Below are positions 1 to 9,000 of a stretch of 64,000 nt of DNA, piece by piece. The translations under genes were made by a program, and so were the position numbers. The stretch comes from Candidatus Zixiibacteriota bacterium (lineage in GTDB: Bacteria > Zixibacteria > MSB-5A5 > GN15 > FEB-12), in NCBI GenBank assembly GCA_035380245.1, contig DAOSXA010000001.1, positions 1,327,057 through 1,391,056 of the forward strand. The letters are read 5' to 3'. The notes under the pieces are model-generated. The model saw nothing but the letters and a program-made list of their open reading frames with translations. It made no database searches and was not told the origin of the DNA. The stretch's first letter is position 1; every line of letters starts with the position of its first letter.

Positions 1-1838
1 TTGAGGACAGTTCTGACGCCGTTTGACAACGGTCCCATCTGTTTAAGTGCTTGTTTTACCACATCGTTGATACAGAGTGGTTCCTGAGTATAATGTCCGC
101 GCCGTCCCAAAGTAAGAAGCTGTTGGTTGATATCGGCGATTTGCTCGGCGGCTTTTTCCATGATTCCCAGTAACTCCTGGGCGGGATGGTCCGATGGGAG
201 TTCTTCGCGTATGAACTGCGGATATGCCACCAGCGGGCCGAGAAGGTTGTTGAAGTCATGAGCCACCTGACCGGCGATACGCCCGGCTGTTTCGAGACGT
301 TGGGCGCGATCGGCGAACTCCTGCAGACGCCGGTTTTCGCTGACATCGCGAGCTATGATAGCCAGGCCGGTGTTTTCATCGGAGCCGCTCTCAATGGGGG
401 ATACCGTCAACGACAACAATACGGCATTGCCGTTGCGATCACCCCAGATCGTTTCTCGGCCGCCGCGAACGTGAAGTGAAGCCCGAGTCGAGGCGGACAA
501 CTGATACCATTCATGGAGGCGTTCATCGGGGATGAGACGATCGACCAGATCACCGATCATCTCTGCGGAGGTGTATCCGAACATGCGCTCGGCGCCCGGG
601 TTCCAGCTAATAATGCGCCCGGTGGAATCGGTGCCGATGATGGCATCGGATGAGGACTCGACAATCGCCGCCATGCGAGCTATTTGTTCTTCGCTGTGAA
701 TTCGCTCCGTAACGTTCTGAACCAGGACGACCATACCGAATTTATGGTGGTCCAGGTCAAACAACGGCGCACTGTGCCATTCACAGATCAAGGGCTGTCC
801 GTATTTCGTACAATGGCTGCTGATGCCGTGTATGCTTTCATCGCCGTTGAGCAGATCGTCCCAGAATAGCGTTCCGCGGACAGACGGGCACTCCGAGGCG
901 ATAAGTTGGGATAGAATATGCCCGGTCGCCTCCATCGGACGGTATTCGAAAATGTCCTGAGCGGCCGGATTCCAAAACACTACCCGGCCTTCAAGGTCGA
1001 GTTCTATCGCTCCCAGTGGTGTCTGTTGCAGGAAAAGCGAGAGCTTTTGTTCCGATTCGCCCAGGGCTCGAACAGCTCGCTTGTTTTCCTCTATTTGTCG
1101 TTCCAACTCGGCCGTACGGTCACGAACTCGTTTTTCCAAATTCTCCTGAGCATCCTTGAGGCGGATATCACCTTCCTGAATTTGTGCCAGCATGTTGTTG
1201 AAGGTGTCGGTCAGAACCCCGATCTCATCATCACTGAACCGGCGCGCCCTGATAGAGAAATCCTTCGTTAAGGAAACCTTTTCCGCCGTTTTAACCAGGT
1301 GCTGTAAAGGGATAACGATGTAACGCTGCAAACGGGTGACCACAAGGAAGCCGAGCAGCAGGGAAAGAGCGGTTGTTCCGAAAATTGTCATGGCTCGCTT
1401 ACGAAGACGAGCGTTGAGATCAGACAAGTCCATGACGATTTCCAGTTGACCGAGTTTTTGTCCATTGATCATCACCGGCCGCGTTACGGCGGGTTGGGTG
1501 GTAATGGCTCCGTGTGATTCTTTGACACTGTCCCGGAAATAAGACGCCACTAAATTTCCGTTATTATCTCTGATGACGGCCAGCATTACGGTAGATTGAT
1601 TGCGAAAAGCTTCCAGGGCATGCTCTACTTCGAGACGTGACCGATTGGGTAACTGGGAAGCGCAATTAGCACTGATAGCGTCGGCCAGGACGCGGGCCTC
1701 GGAGATCATGGCATCCCTGGTAGCCTGACGGTCGTCCAGAATAAACAGCAATCCGGATAGAGCCAGGGCAGCACAGATGGCGGTCGAAACGATCCAAACC
1801 AGTTTCTGCTTGATCGATAGCCTGCTGATAATTCTCAT
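1..1838 (-). CDS. Membrane sensor histidine kinase, CHASE8-like/HAMP/PAS/PAS/HisKA (C-terminus cut by window edge)
   Basis: The frame opens at ATG 1838 and stays open for 612 codons to the left edge, so the ATPase domain lies outside the window. Reading the minus strand gives a transmembrane helix at about residues 12-33, a periplasmic segment resembling CHASE8 sensors, a second helix at about 150-168, a HAMP linker at about 170-225, a coiled coil, a PAS domain at about 265-380 and another at about 385-500 (each with a WNPxA core), then the phospho-acceptor box AHDFNNLLGP with His527. By family knowledge it autophosphorylates on this His and signals to a receiver; no partner is visible. No strong ribosome site precedes the ATG. 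A perfect 16-bp palindrome lies about 150 bp upstream. Confidence 0.88.
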   Translation of the reverse strand, partial: MRIISRLSIKQKLVWIVSTAICAALALSGLLFILDDRQATRDAMISEARVLADAISANCASQLPNRSRLEVEHALEAFRNQSTVMLAVIRDNNGNLVASYFRDSVKESHGAITTQPAVTRPVMINGQKLGQLEIVMDLSDLNARLRKRAMTIFGTTALSLLLGFLVVTRLQRYIVIPLQHLVKTAEKVSLTKDFSIRARRFSDDEIGVLTDTFNNMLAQIQEGDIRLKDAQENLEKRVRDRTAELERQIEENKRAVRALGESEQKLSLFLQQTPLGAIELDLEGRVVFWNPAAQDIFEYRPMEATGHILSQLIASECPSVRGTLFWDDLLNGDESIHGISSHCTKYGQPLICEWHSAPLFDLDHHKFGMVVLVQNVTERIHSEEQIARMAAIVESSSDAIIGTDSTGRIISWNPGAERMFGYTSAEMIGDLVDRLIPDERLHEWYQLSASTRASLHVRGGRETIWGDRNGNAVLLSLTVSPIESGSDENTGLAIIARDVSENRRLQEFADRAQRLETAGRIAGQVAHDFNNLLGPLVAYPQFIREELPSDHPAQELLGIMEKAAEQIADINQQLLTLGRRGHYTQEPLCINDVVKQALKQMGPLSNGVRTVL

Positions 1839-1990
1839 TTACGGTTGTGCCCCGCTCAACGTTGAATGGTCGCTAAGTATGCCAAAACTTGTTGTGTTAA
1901 TTGACCAATGCTGCGGCTTCGTAAACTATCCCCGCTTTTATTGAAGGTCAGAATTCTCTTGGTTCTAATATCGGCCGTAAAGTTTTCTGG

Positions 1991-2006
1991 TTTAGACTAG
2001 TCTAAA
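1991..2006. promoter_or_regulatory. Perfect 16-bp palindrome, candidate operator
   Basis: TTTAGACTAGTCTAAA reads the same on both strands. It sits between the sensor kinase start (1838) and the terminator of the cyclophilin gene (2036-2059). A repressor or dimeric regulator site for the kinase gene is possible, but no protein can be assigned. Confidence 0.3.
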
Positions 2007-2035
2007 GAGAAGACGGCATGAAGGTGGAAATAAAA

Positions 2036-2059
2036 AGGAGCGTTCGGAAGAACGCTCCT
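2036..2059 (-). terminator. Rho-independent terminator of the cyclophilin gene
   Basis: Ten-base-pair perfect stem AGGAGCGTTC / GAACGCTCCT with a four-base loop. Read on the minus strand it is followed by TTTTATTTCC. It lies 27 bases after the cyclophilin stop codon. Confidence 0.85.
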
Positions 2060-2086
2060 GTGGATAATATCGGTAGGAATAGTCTT

Positions 2087-2596
2087 CTATCGCTTGTCGA
2101 GAGTGTTATTGAACTGCTCCAGCCGGTCGGCCATCGACTCAAACAGCTCGGTTGTATCTCCCTCGATTACGATTTTCTCGATCTGATCCCCGGCGCGGAT
2201 GTCGTTGACCACGTCCTGATCGGTTTCATCCACGACATGGCCGAAAACCGAATGGCGGTCATCGAGCCAGGGAGTCGCTACATGGGTTATGAAAAACTGG
2301 CTGCCGTTGGTGTTGGGGCCGGCGTTGGCCATCGAGAGAATTCCCGGCCGGTCGTGACGTAACTCGGGTACGAATTCATCCTCGAACCGATATCCCGGAC
2401 CGCCGGTGCCGGTACCGAGCGGGCAACCACCCTGGATCATAAATTCTTCGATTACCCGATGAAATTTCAGCCCATCGTAAAAACCGCGCTGGGCCAAATT
2501 AACGAAATTCGCCACTGTCAACGGGGTTTTATCGTCATGCAGGATGAGCCTGATGTTTCCCTTGTTGGTTTTGATAGTAGCCTGCACTTTTTTCAT
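2087..2596 (-). CDS. Peptidyl-prolyl cis-trans isomerase, cyclophilin type
   Basis: This 169-residue protein catalyses cis-trans isomerisation of Xaa-Pro bonds. Family signatures are visible: FHRVIEEFMIQGG with the catalytic Arg, NGSQFFIT, and WLDDRHSVFGHV. No signal peptide is present, so it should be cytoplasmic. The last 25 or so residues are a charged helical tail beyond the usual fold. The ribosome site AAGGAGGT ends one base before the annotated ATG, which is very tight; a GTG three codons later (2587) would have ideal spacing and may be the true start. It lies 72 bp downstream of the glycyl radical enzyme gene on the same strand and may be co-transcribed with it, though no functional link is known. 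Confidence 0.93.
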   Translation of the reverse strand: MKKVQATIKTNKGNIRLILHDDKTPLTVANFVNLAQRGFYDGLKFHRVIEEFMIQGGCPLGTGTGGPGYRFEDEFVPELRHDRPGILSMANAGPNTNGSQFFITHVATPWLDDRHSVFGHVVDETDQDVVNDIRAGDQIEKIVIEGDTTELFESMADRLEQFNNTLDKR

Positions 2597-2668
2597 ACCT
2601 CCTTGTCTATGAACTAATGCTCGTTTCTTGCCATATATCCGGGCGAATCATTTTATCCGGGAGCTGCG

Positions 2669-5029
2669 TCAATAACTTCCCTGTTCGGTTCGTTTAATAA
2701 TCTCATTCTGCAGCTCCGGGCTCAAGTCGATAAAATAATCGCTGTAGCCCGCTACCCGCACGATCAAGTCTCGATATTTCTCCGGTTCGGCCTGGGCTTT
2801 GCGCAGGGTCTCGGCGGTAACGACGTTGAACTGGATATGGTGCCCGTCCAGCTTGAAATATGTCCGCACCAGATGCATCATTTTTGTCAGACCGTTGTCA
2901 TCGGCTAAAAGGTGCGGAGTGAATTTCTGATTCAGTAATGTCCCGCCGGTTCGAAGATGGTCGATTTTGGCCGCTGACTTGAGCACCGCCGTCGGTCCCA
3001 GCCGATCCGCCCCCTGCACCGGTGAGATACCTTCCGACAAAGGCTCCCCGGCCAGGCGACCATCCGGCATCGCCCCGACCACACTGCCGAAATAAACGTG
3101 GCTGGTGGTGGGGAGGAGGTTGATCCGGAAATGCCCGCCCTTGGTGTTAGGGCGACCGTCGATTGCCTCGAAGTACATCTCAAAAATCTGCCGGAGAATA
3201 TCATCGGCATAATCGTCGTCGTTGCCGTAACGCGGCGTTTCGTACGACAACCGCTCGCGCCGGCTGTCCGCACCGGCGAAATTGCTGTCGGTTATCGTGA
3301 TCAGTTCCGTCAGGCTCAACGACTTATGATCGTAAACATGATACTTGACGGCTGAGAGGCAGTCGGTCAATGAGCCGACCCCGACACCCTGTACGTAAGA
3401 GCTGTTGTAGCGTGCGCCGCCGTCGTTGTAGTCGCGCCCGCGCACGATGCAGTCATCGATCAACAGCGATAAAAACGGCGCCGGGAGAATCTCCGCCCAG
3501 AGTCGTTCGATCTGTCGATTCCCCTTGAGTTTGATCTCTACGAAATGGTTCAGTTGTGTCCGATACGCCGCCATCAACGTCTCGAACGATTCAAGCTGCT
3601 CGGTCGAACCGGTTGCCGGTCCCAGTCGTTTACCGGTGCGGGGATCGATTCCGTCGTGCAGCGTTATCTCCAGCACCTTGACCAGGTTGAAGTAACCGGT
3701 CAAAATATAACTTTCCTTACCGAACGCTCCGGTTTCGACACAGCCGCTCGATCCCCCCTGGCGGGCATCGGTGATTGATTTCCCCTGCCGCAGCAACTCC
3801 GCGATGATAGCATCGGTGTTGAACAGCGAGGGCTGTCCGTAGCCGGTCTTGATTATTTTCAGCGCCCGTTTGATCAGCCGGTCGGGATTCTTTTTGCTGA
3901 TCTGGACCATGGACGAGGGCTGTAACAGCCGCATTTCCTCGATCACGTCGAGGATCATAAACGTCATTTCGTTGACGCCATCCTCGCCGGTTGGAGTTAC
4001 CCCCCCGACGTTGATCAGACAAAAATCGGTGTATGTCGCGCTTTCACGAGCCGTAACGCCTACCTTTGGGGGAGCCGGCTGGTTGTTAAACTTAATCCAG
4101 AAAGCCTGCAACAATTCCCGCGCGCGTTCTTCGGTCAGTCGACCGGCCTCAAGATCGCGACGGTAGAACGGCAGAAGATGTTGATCGAGCCGACCCGGAT
4201 TGAACGAATCCCAGGTGTTCAACTCGGTTATTACCCCGAGATGCACGAACCAATAATACTGCAAGGCCTCCCAGAATGTTTCCGGGGCGTGGGCCGGCAC
4301 CCGGCGACAGATTGCCGCCATCGTTTCAAGTTCAGTCCGACGGTCGGGATCGGATTCCTGCTCGGCGAGTTGTGTTAAGGCATCGACATATCGTTCGGCA
4401 AAGCGTATGAGAGCCTGTGCGGTTATATCCATCGCTCGCAGTTCGGCTCGACGGGACTCGGCATCGATATCGTTTGAGTTTATTTTATCGAGCGAGGCGG
4501 CGATATCGGCTCTGAAATCGAGCATACCCTTGCGATAAATCTTGTCGTCAAGGACCGTATGGCCGGGAGCGCGTTGCTCCTGAAATTCGGTGAATACGCC
4601 GGCTTCATAGCAATCCTTCCAGTCATTGTCAACCTGCTCGAAAATACGGTTGCGAATCGAGCGTCCCGACCAGAACGGAATTATTTGCTCTTTCTGAATA
4701 CGGCGGTTTTCGTCGGAAACCGCGAACGGTATTTTAGGCCGACTGTCGAGTACCTCAAAATCCTTCAGAGTATGACAACATATCTCCGGATAAGTCGGTG
4801 TTGCCTTGGGGACTTCGCCGCGTTCTCCCACTATCAATTCGCCGTTGTTGATACAGATCGCCTTGTGCTCCAGCAAATAGGCAAACGCTTGTGCTCGTGT
4901 TTCGGGCACGGAGAGGCCTTCAGTCTCACCACTTTGGTAGAACTCCGTCAGCAGCCGGGCTCGTTCGAGCGAGATGCGGGCGACAGCCCCGAGACTTTCT
5001 TGTCTGAGTCGAGCAATCCTATCGTTCAT
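2669..5029 (-). CDS. hypD: Glycyl radical enzyme, probable trans-4-hydroxy-L-proline dehydratase
   Basis: A 786-residue member of the pyruvate formate-lyase-like superfamily. The thiyl-radical Cys430 and Glu432 lie in GCVETGAFGKES, and the glycyl radical is Gly761 in RVAGYSDYF. From what I recall of clostridial hydroxyproline dehydratase, its substrate pocket residues are all present here at an offset of 3-4: Phe149, His157, Asp274, Ser330, Phe336 and Tyr446. That enzyme removes water from trans-4-hydroxyproline to give 1-pyrroline-5-carboxylate, which is then reduced to proline. The radical is destroyed by oxygen, so it acts under anoxia. The GGAGG site for this ORF lies in the last codons of the activase gene, five bases upstream, implying translational coupling. 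The symbol is unrelated to hydrogenase-maturation HypD. Another GRE dehydratase is the main alternative. Confidence 0.87.
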   Translation of the reverse strand: MNDRIARLRQESLGAVARISLERARLLTEFYQSGETEGLSVPETRAQAFAYLLEHKAICINNGELIVGERGEVPKATPTYPEICCHTLKDFEVLDSRPKIPFAVSDENRRIQKEQIIPFWSGRSIRNRIFEQVDNDWKDCYEAGVFTEFQEQRAPGHTVLDDKIYRKGMLDFRADIAASLDKINSNDIDAESRRAELRAMDITAQALIRFAERYVDALTQLAEQESDPDRRTELETMAAICRRVPAHAPETFWEALQYYWFVHLGVITELNTWDSFNPGRLDQHLLPFYRRDLEAGRLTEERARELLQAFWIKFNNQPAPPKVGVTARESATYTDFCLINVGGVTPTGEDGVNEMTFMILDVIEEMRLLQPSSMVQISKKNPDRLIKRALKIIKTGYGQPSLFNTDAIIAELLRQGKSITDARQGGSSGCVETGAFGKESYILTGYFNLVKVLEITLHDGIDPRTGKRLGPATGSTEQLESFETLMAAYRTQLNHFVEIKLKGNRQIERLWAEILPAPFLSLLIDDCIVRGRDYNDGGARYNSSYVQGVGVGSLTDCLSAVKYHVYDHKSLSLTELITITDSNFAGADSRRERLSYETPRYGNDDDYADDILRQIFEMYFEAIDGRPNTKGGHFRINLLPTTSHVYFGSVVGAMPDGRLAGEPLSEGISPVQGADRLGPTAVLKSAAKIDHLRTGGTLLNQKFTPHLLADDNGLTKMMHLVRTYFKLDGHHIQFNVVTAETLRKAQAEPEKYRDLIVRVAGYSDYFIDLSPELQNEIIKRTEQGSY

Positions 5030-5034
5030 TGGCG

Positions 5035-5841
5035 TCAGCCTCCAACGGTTATTTCGAATCCGCGATGTCTCAACCGTTCCGCCATGTGTTCCAGTTCCTC
5101 GTCGGACTGGGTAGCCATAGGGCCGAGTCGCGATTCGAGTTTGAACCGTTTCAACTTTTCTTCTCCGAAAAGATTATACGGCAACAAACAGATTCGGCGC
5201 AACCGAACATTGGCCGACAGCCAGTCGGCCAGGGCGTCGAGATTTTCATCGGTATCGGTGATTCCCGGAATAAGCGGCCGACGAATCCAGATTTCCGTTC
5301 CAATGGCGGCCAGGTGTTTCAAGTTATTAAGGATCAACTCGTTCGAAACCCCGGTATATCTCCGATGAAGCCGGTCGTCCATCAGTTTCAGGTCATAAAG
5401 GATCAGGTCTGCCGCCTGCGCGATACGAAGCAACGTGTCGGTTGGAGCGTAACCCGAAGTATCCACCGCGGTGTGTAGTCCCTTACTTCGGCAGGCCTCC
5501 AACAGGGCGTACAGGAATTCCGGTTGAAAAAGCGGCTCGCCTCCGGAAAAAGTCACCCCGCCGCCGGACTCATCGTAAAAGGGCTCATCCGCCATGACCT
5601 GCCGCATTACTTCGGTAACCGTCGTTTCATATCCGATCATATCGCCGTGACTTCCCGGGCGATTGCCGGTATTGCCGGTGCTCCTTTTGGGAGCCGGTTC
5701 CGGTTGCGAGCTGCGACTTTCCGGATTGTGACACCACCAGCAGTTGAGGGGACAGCCCTTGAAGAACACGGTCGTTCGTATACCGGGGCCATCGTGGATA
5801 GCGTACTTCTTAACGTCGTATATGATGCCGGTATCAGTCAT
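5035..5841 (-). CDS. Glycyl radical enzyme activating enzyme (radical SAM)
   Basis: A 268-residue radical-SAM protein that would abstract hydrogen from Gly761 of the neighbouring dehydratase. The cluster-binding motif GCPLNCWWCHNPES is C-x3-C-x2-C, preceded by the family signature HDGPGIRTTVFFKGCP. SAM-binding FSGGEPLFQPEF and the YDLKLMD strand follow. Most dehydratase activases carry a ferredoxin-like insert with two extra [4Fe-4S] clusters after this motif; here the roughly 35-residue stretch contains no cysteine, so the protein resembles the minimal pyruvate formate-lyase activase. The start at 5841 has AAGG six bases upstream. The gene comes first in the operon. Confidence 0.9.
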   Translation of the reverse strand: MTDTGIIYDVKKYAIHDGPGIRTTVFFKGCPLNCWWCHNPESRSSQPEPAPKRSTGNTGNRPGSHGDMIGYETTVTEVMRQVMADEPFYDESGGGVTFSGGEPLFQPEFLYALLEACRSKGLHTAVDTSGYAPTDTLLRIAQAADLILYDLKLMDDRLHRRYTGVSNELILNNLKHLAAIGTEIWIRRPLIPGITDTDENLDALADWLSANVRLRRICLLPYNLFGEEKLKRFKLESRLGPMATQSDEELEHMAERLRHRGFEITVGG

Positions 5842-6027
5842 GGTTACCTTTCACTAAGTCTGACAATATAACACCGCCATCATTCAGATTAGCCGCAAAA
5901 TTATCCACAGGTTGGAAAAATCTGAACAAACCGGTTCTTGCTGACGGGACTATTTGACTTACATCGCGGGCATGAGCGGTTAATGCCGTACGAGTAGTTT
6001 GAATTTAAGAACAGCGGAATTATAAAA

Positions 6028-6053
6028 AACGCCCTCGCGGGGGCGAGGGCGTT
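6028..6053 (-). terminator. Rho-independent terminator of the dockerin metalloprotease gene
   Basis: Eleven-base-pair stem AACGCCCTCGC / GCGAGGGCGTT with a GGGG loop; on the minus strand it runs into TTTTATAATT. It lies about 30 bases past the stop of the 6082-10953 gene. Confidence 0.85.
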
Positions 6054-6081
6054 TCACTCATGAAGGTCTAAATCGCAGAGC

Positions 6082-9000
6082 CTACGGGCAATTAAGGCTC
6101 GGGCCGCTGTTGAACATGTAATCTACCAGGTAAACCAGGTCGGCAATGTCGGCGATTGAACCGTCACCGTTGACGTCAACCGCTTCCATGAAGATCGGCG
6201 CCGGGCCGCCGTTAAACATGTAATCAACCAGGTAGACCAGGTCTTCGATATCCGGTCCTGCTCCGCTGCCGTTGATGTCGCCGCAAATCCAGGCCGGTCC
6301 AATCTCAATTGTCAGCGTCTGTTGTCCAATACCACCGACTTCGTCGGCAGCCTGAGCCATGAAGCTGATCGTTTGTTCCTCGGTCGGAGTTCCCGACAAA
6401 AGCCCGCTGGCGCTAAGGCTCAAACCGGTTCCGGCAAGACCGCTGTTGGCGTCGCTCCAGGTCAGCGATCCGGTACCGCCGGTGGCCGCCAACTGCTGCG
6501 AATAGGCGGTTTCGGCCGAGCCGTACGGAAGGCTGGTCGTGACTACCGTCACTTCCTCATTGAGCAGGAAGGTCATCGGGAAGTCACCCGTTGCACCGAC
6601 CTCATCGGTCAGGTGACAGGTAAATTCGGCAGTACCGGCTGTCGTCGGCGTACCGCTGACAAGACCGGTCGTACTCAGCGACAGGCCATAGCTGCCGAGG
6701 GTTCCGTAGAGATCGGTATAGCTGATGTCGCCGGTTCCGCCAGTGCCGGAGAGCTGCTGAGAGTACGGGACTCCCACGGTCCAATCCGGCAACGATGAAC
6801 TCAGTGCCGGGGCAGGGTTGATCGTCAGATTCAGCGCTTTTTCATCCGAGCCGCGCTCGTTGCTCACCATCGCGGTGAACTCGATCGTCCCGGCTGTGGT
6901 CGGTGTGCCGTTCAGCAGACCATCCGTCCCCAGTGCCAGTCCGGTGCCGGTCAGGTCGCCGTTTTTGTCGATCCAGGTTTCATCACCGGTGCCGCCGGTC
7001 GCTTCGAGCTGATAGCTGTACGCTACGTTGATTGTCCATTCCGGCAACGTCTCGGTGATAATTGTCAGAGGTTGCGTAATCTCGAACGGGAGCGACTTCT
7101 CGACAGTTGCCCCAATGGCGTCCGTAACCAAGACGACCAGATCGACAGTGCCTGCCGTGGATGGTGTGCCTTGAATCTGCCCGATAGCGACGATGGACAG
7201 ACCGAATCCAGCCAGGACACCGTTCTTGTCGGAAGTGATCCGACCACCGGTCCCACCGGTTGAAGATATATTGGCCACGTAAAGCTCACCCAGTTCTCCG
7301 TTAGGGAGGCTTTCGGTCGTGATCGTCAAGGCCGGATTGAGGATGAAGCTGTAGGTTTGTTCGACCGTAGTTTTAGCTTCATCGGACAAAGCGGCGGTAA
7401 ACGAAATCGTCCCGGTTGTCGTTGGAGTACCGTTCAGAAGACCGGAGGTGCTCAGCGTTAGACCGGTACCGGCCAGATCGTCGTTTTTGTCGATCCAGGT
7501 CCGACTACCCACACCGCCGATACCCTCGAGCTGCAGGTTCATGGCAAAACCTTCGGTCCAGTCAGGAACTTCCTCGGTCAGAATCTGCAACGCCTGGATA
7601 ATCTCAAAACTGAACGTTTCATCATCCGAACCGCCACCCATGTCAGCCACATGAGCGGTGAAACTGATCGTGCCGGGAGTTATCGGAGTGCCGGAGAGAA
7701 CACCGTTATAAGACAGGCTCAGTCCCGTGCCGTCCAGATCGTCGTTCAAGTCAGTCCAGGTTTTGGTGCCGGTGCCGCCGGTGGTGGTCAGTGTCTGAGA
7801 ATAAGGTTCATTCAGATCGCCGTCCGGCAACGATGTTGTGGTAATCTGAAGCACCGGATTGACGGTGAAACTCAGCGCCTGCTCAGCGGTGGCGCCGATA
7901 TCGTCAGTGTAAAGAGCGGTAAAACTGATCGTGCCCTCGGATACGGTTCCGGACAAAAGTCCGCCGCGTGAAAGCGTCAGACCGGTCCCGACCAGATCAC
8001 CGTTCTTATCGCTCCATTCCGGGCTGCCGGTGCCGCCGGTTCCGGCCAACTGCTGCGAATAGCTGCCGCCGTCGGTCCAGTTCGGAAGCGTCGTAGTCGT
8101 TATTTGAAGAGCTTCATTGATCTGGAAGGTGAACTGCTTTTCGTCGGTGTAAAGCGAGTCGTCAGTCACCTGAGCCACGAAACTTAACCAACCGGCATTA
8201 GTCGGTGTGCCGCTGAGAACGCCTGCCGTCGAGAGGCTCAGGCCGGTGCCGCTCAGGTCGCTGTTTTTATCGGCCCAGACATAAGGGGTCGTGCCGCCCT
8301 CAGCTGCGAGCGTCTGACTCAATGGATACCAGGCTGTCCAGTCCGGAATCAGCGTGGTCGTAATGTTGGGAGCATTGACGTTGCAGGTGTAGCCCTTGAC
8401 TTCAACGTCATCGATATTCCATCCGCAATATCTCCAGGAACCGTCGGTTGTGCCCATCGTGAAACGAATGTAAACGGTCGCTTCACCGTCGGCATAAGAT
8501 GAGATGTCATACGTATACTCGGTCCAGGAATTGTCGGAGATGGTTACATCGTTCTCCCAGATAGTAGTCCAGGAGGAGCCATCGTTGGAAATTCGTATAT
8601 AAGCATGATCGTACAAGGGCTGTTCGACTCCCAGCCAGCGCCAGAAGCTGAACGTCACATTAGCCAGCTCACTGCAGTCGATGGCCGGGCTGGTCAGGTG
8701 ACGTTCCGGCATACTGTTTTCATAGTCGCCGTCGAGGTTGTAGCCGTATACGTTCGATCCGGAATGGCCACTGGACGGATCCGGGTTGCCGTATTCACCA
8801 CCGTCGCCGGTCGGTGTTCCTCGTTCCCAGGAACCGCCGGAAATAGTCCAGCCCTGGTCGGTGTCGAAGTTATCCGAGAAGATTACCTCTTCATCGGTTG
8901 CGACAAAAGCCGAATAGGGATCGACCGGGCTCGGATCGTACACCTCACCGATACCGTCCGCTTCGGCGCTGAGATAGAAATTGACGCGCTGGAGACAGTC

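Noticed and set aside
2669..5029. Pyruvate formate-lyase or choline trimethylamine-lyase
   Set aside because: The single active-site Cys with Glu two residues later (CVE) indicates a dehydratase rather than pyruvate formate-lyase, and the pocket residues fit hydroxyproline dehydratase better than the choline enzyme.
4559..5368. 269-codon open frame on the plus strand
   Set aside because: It is antisense to the glycyl radical enzyme and activase genes and shows no domain features.
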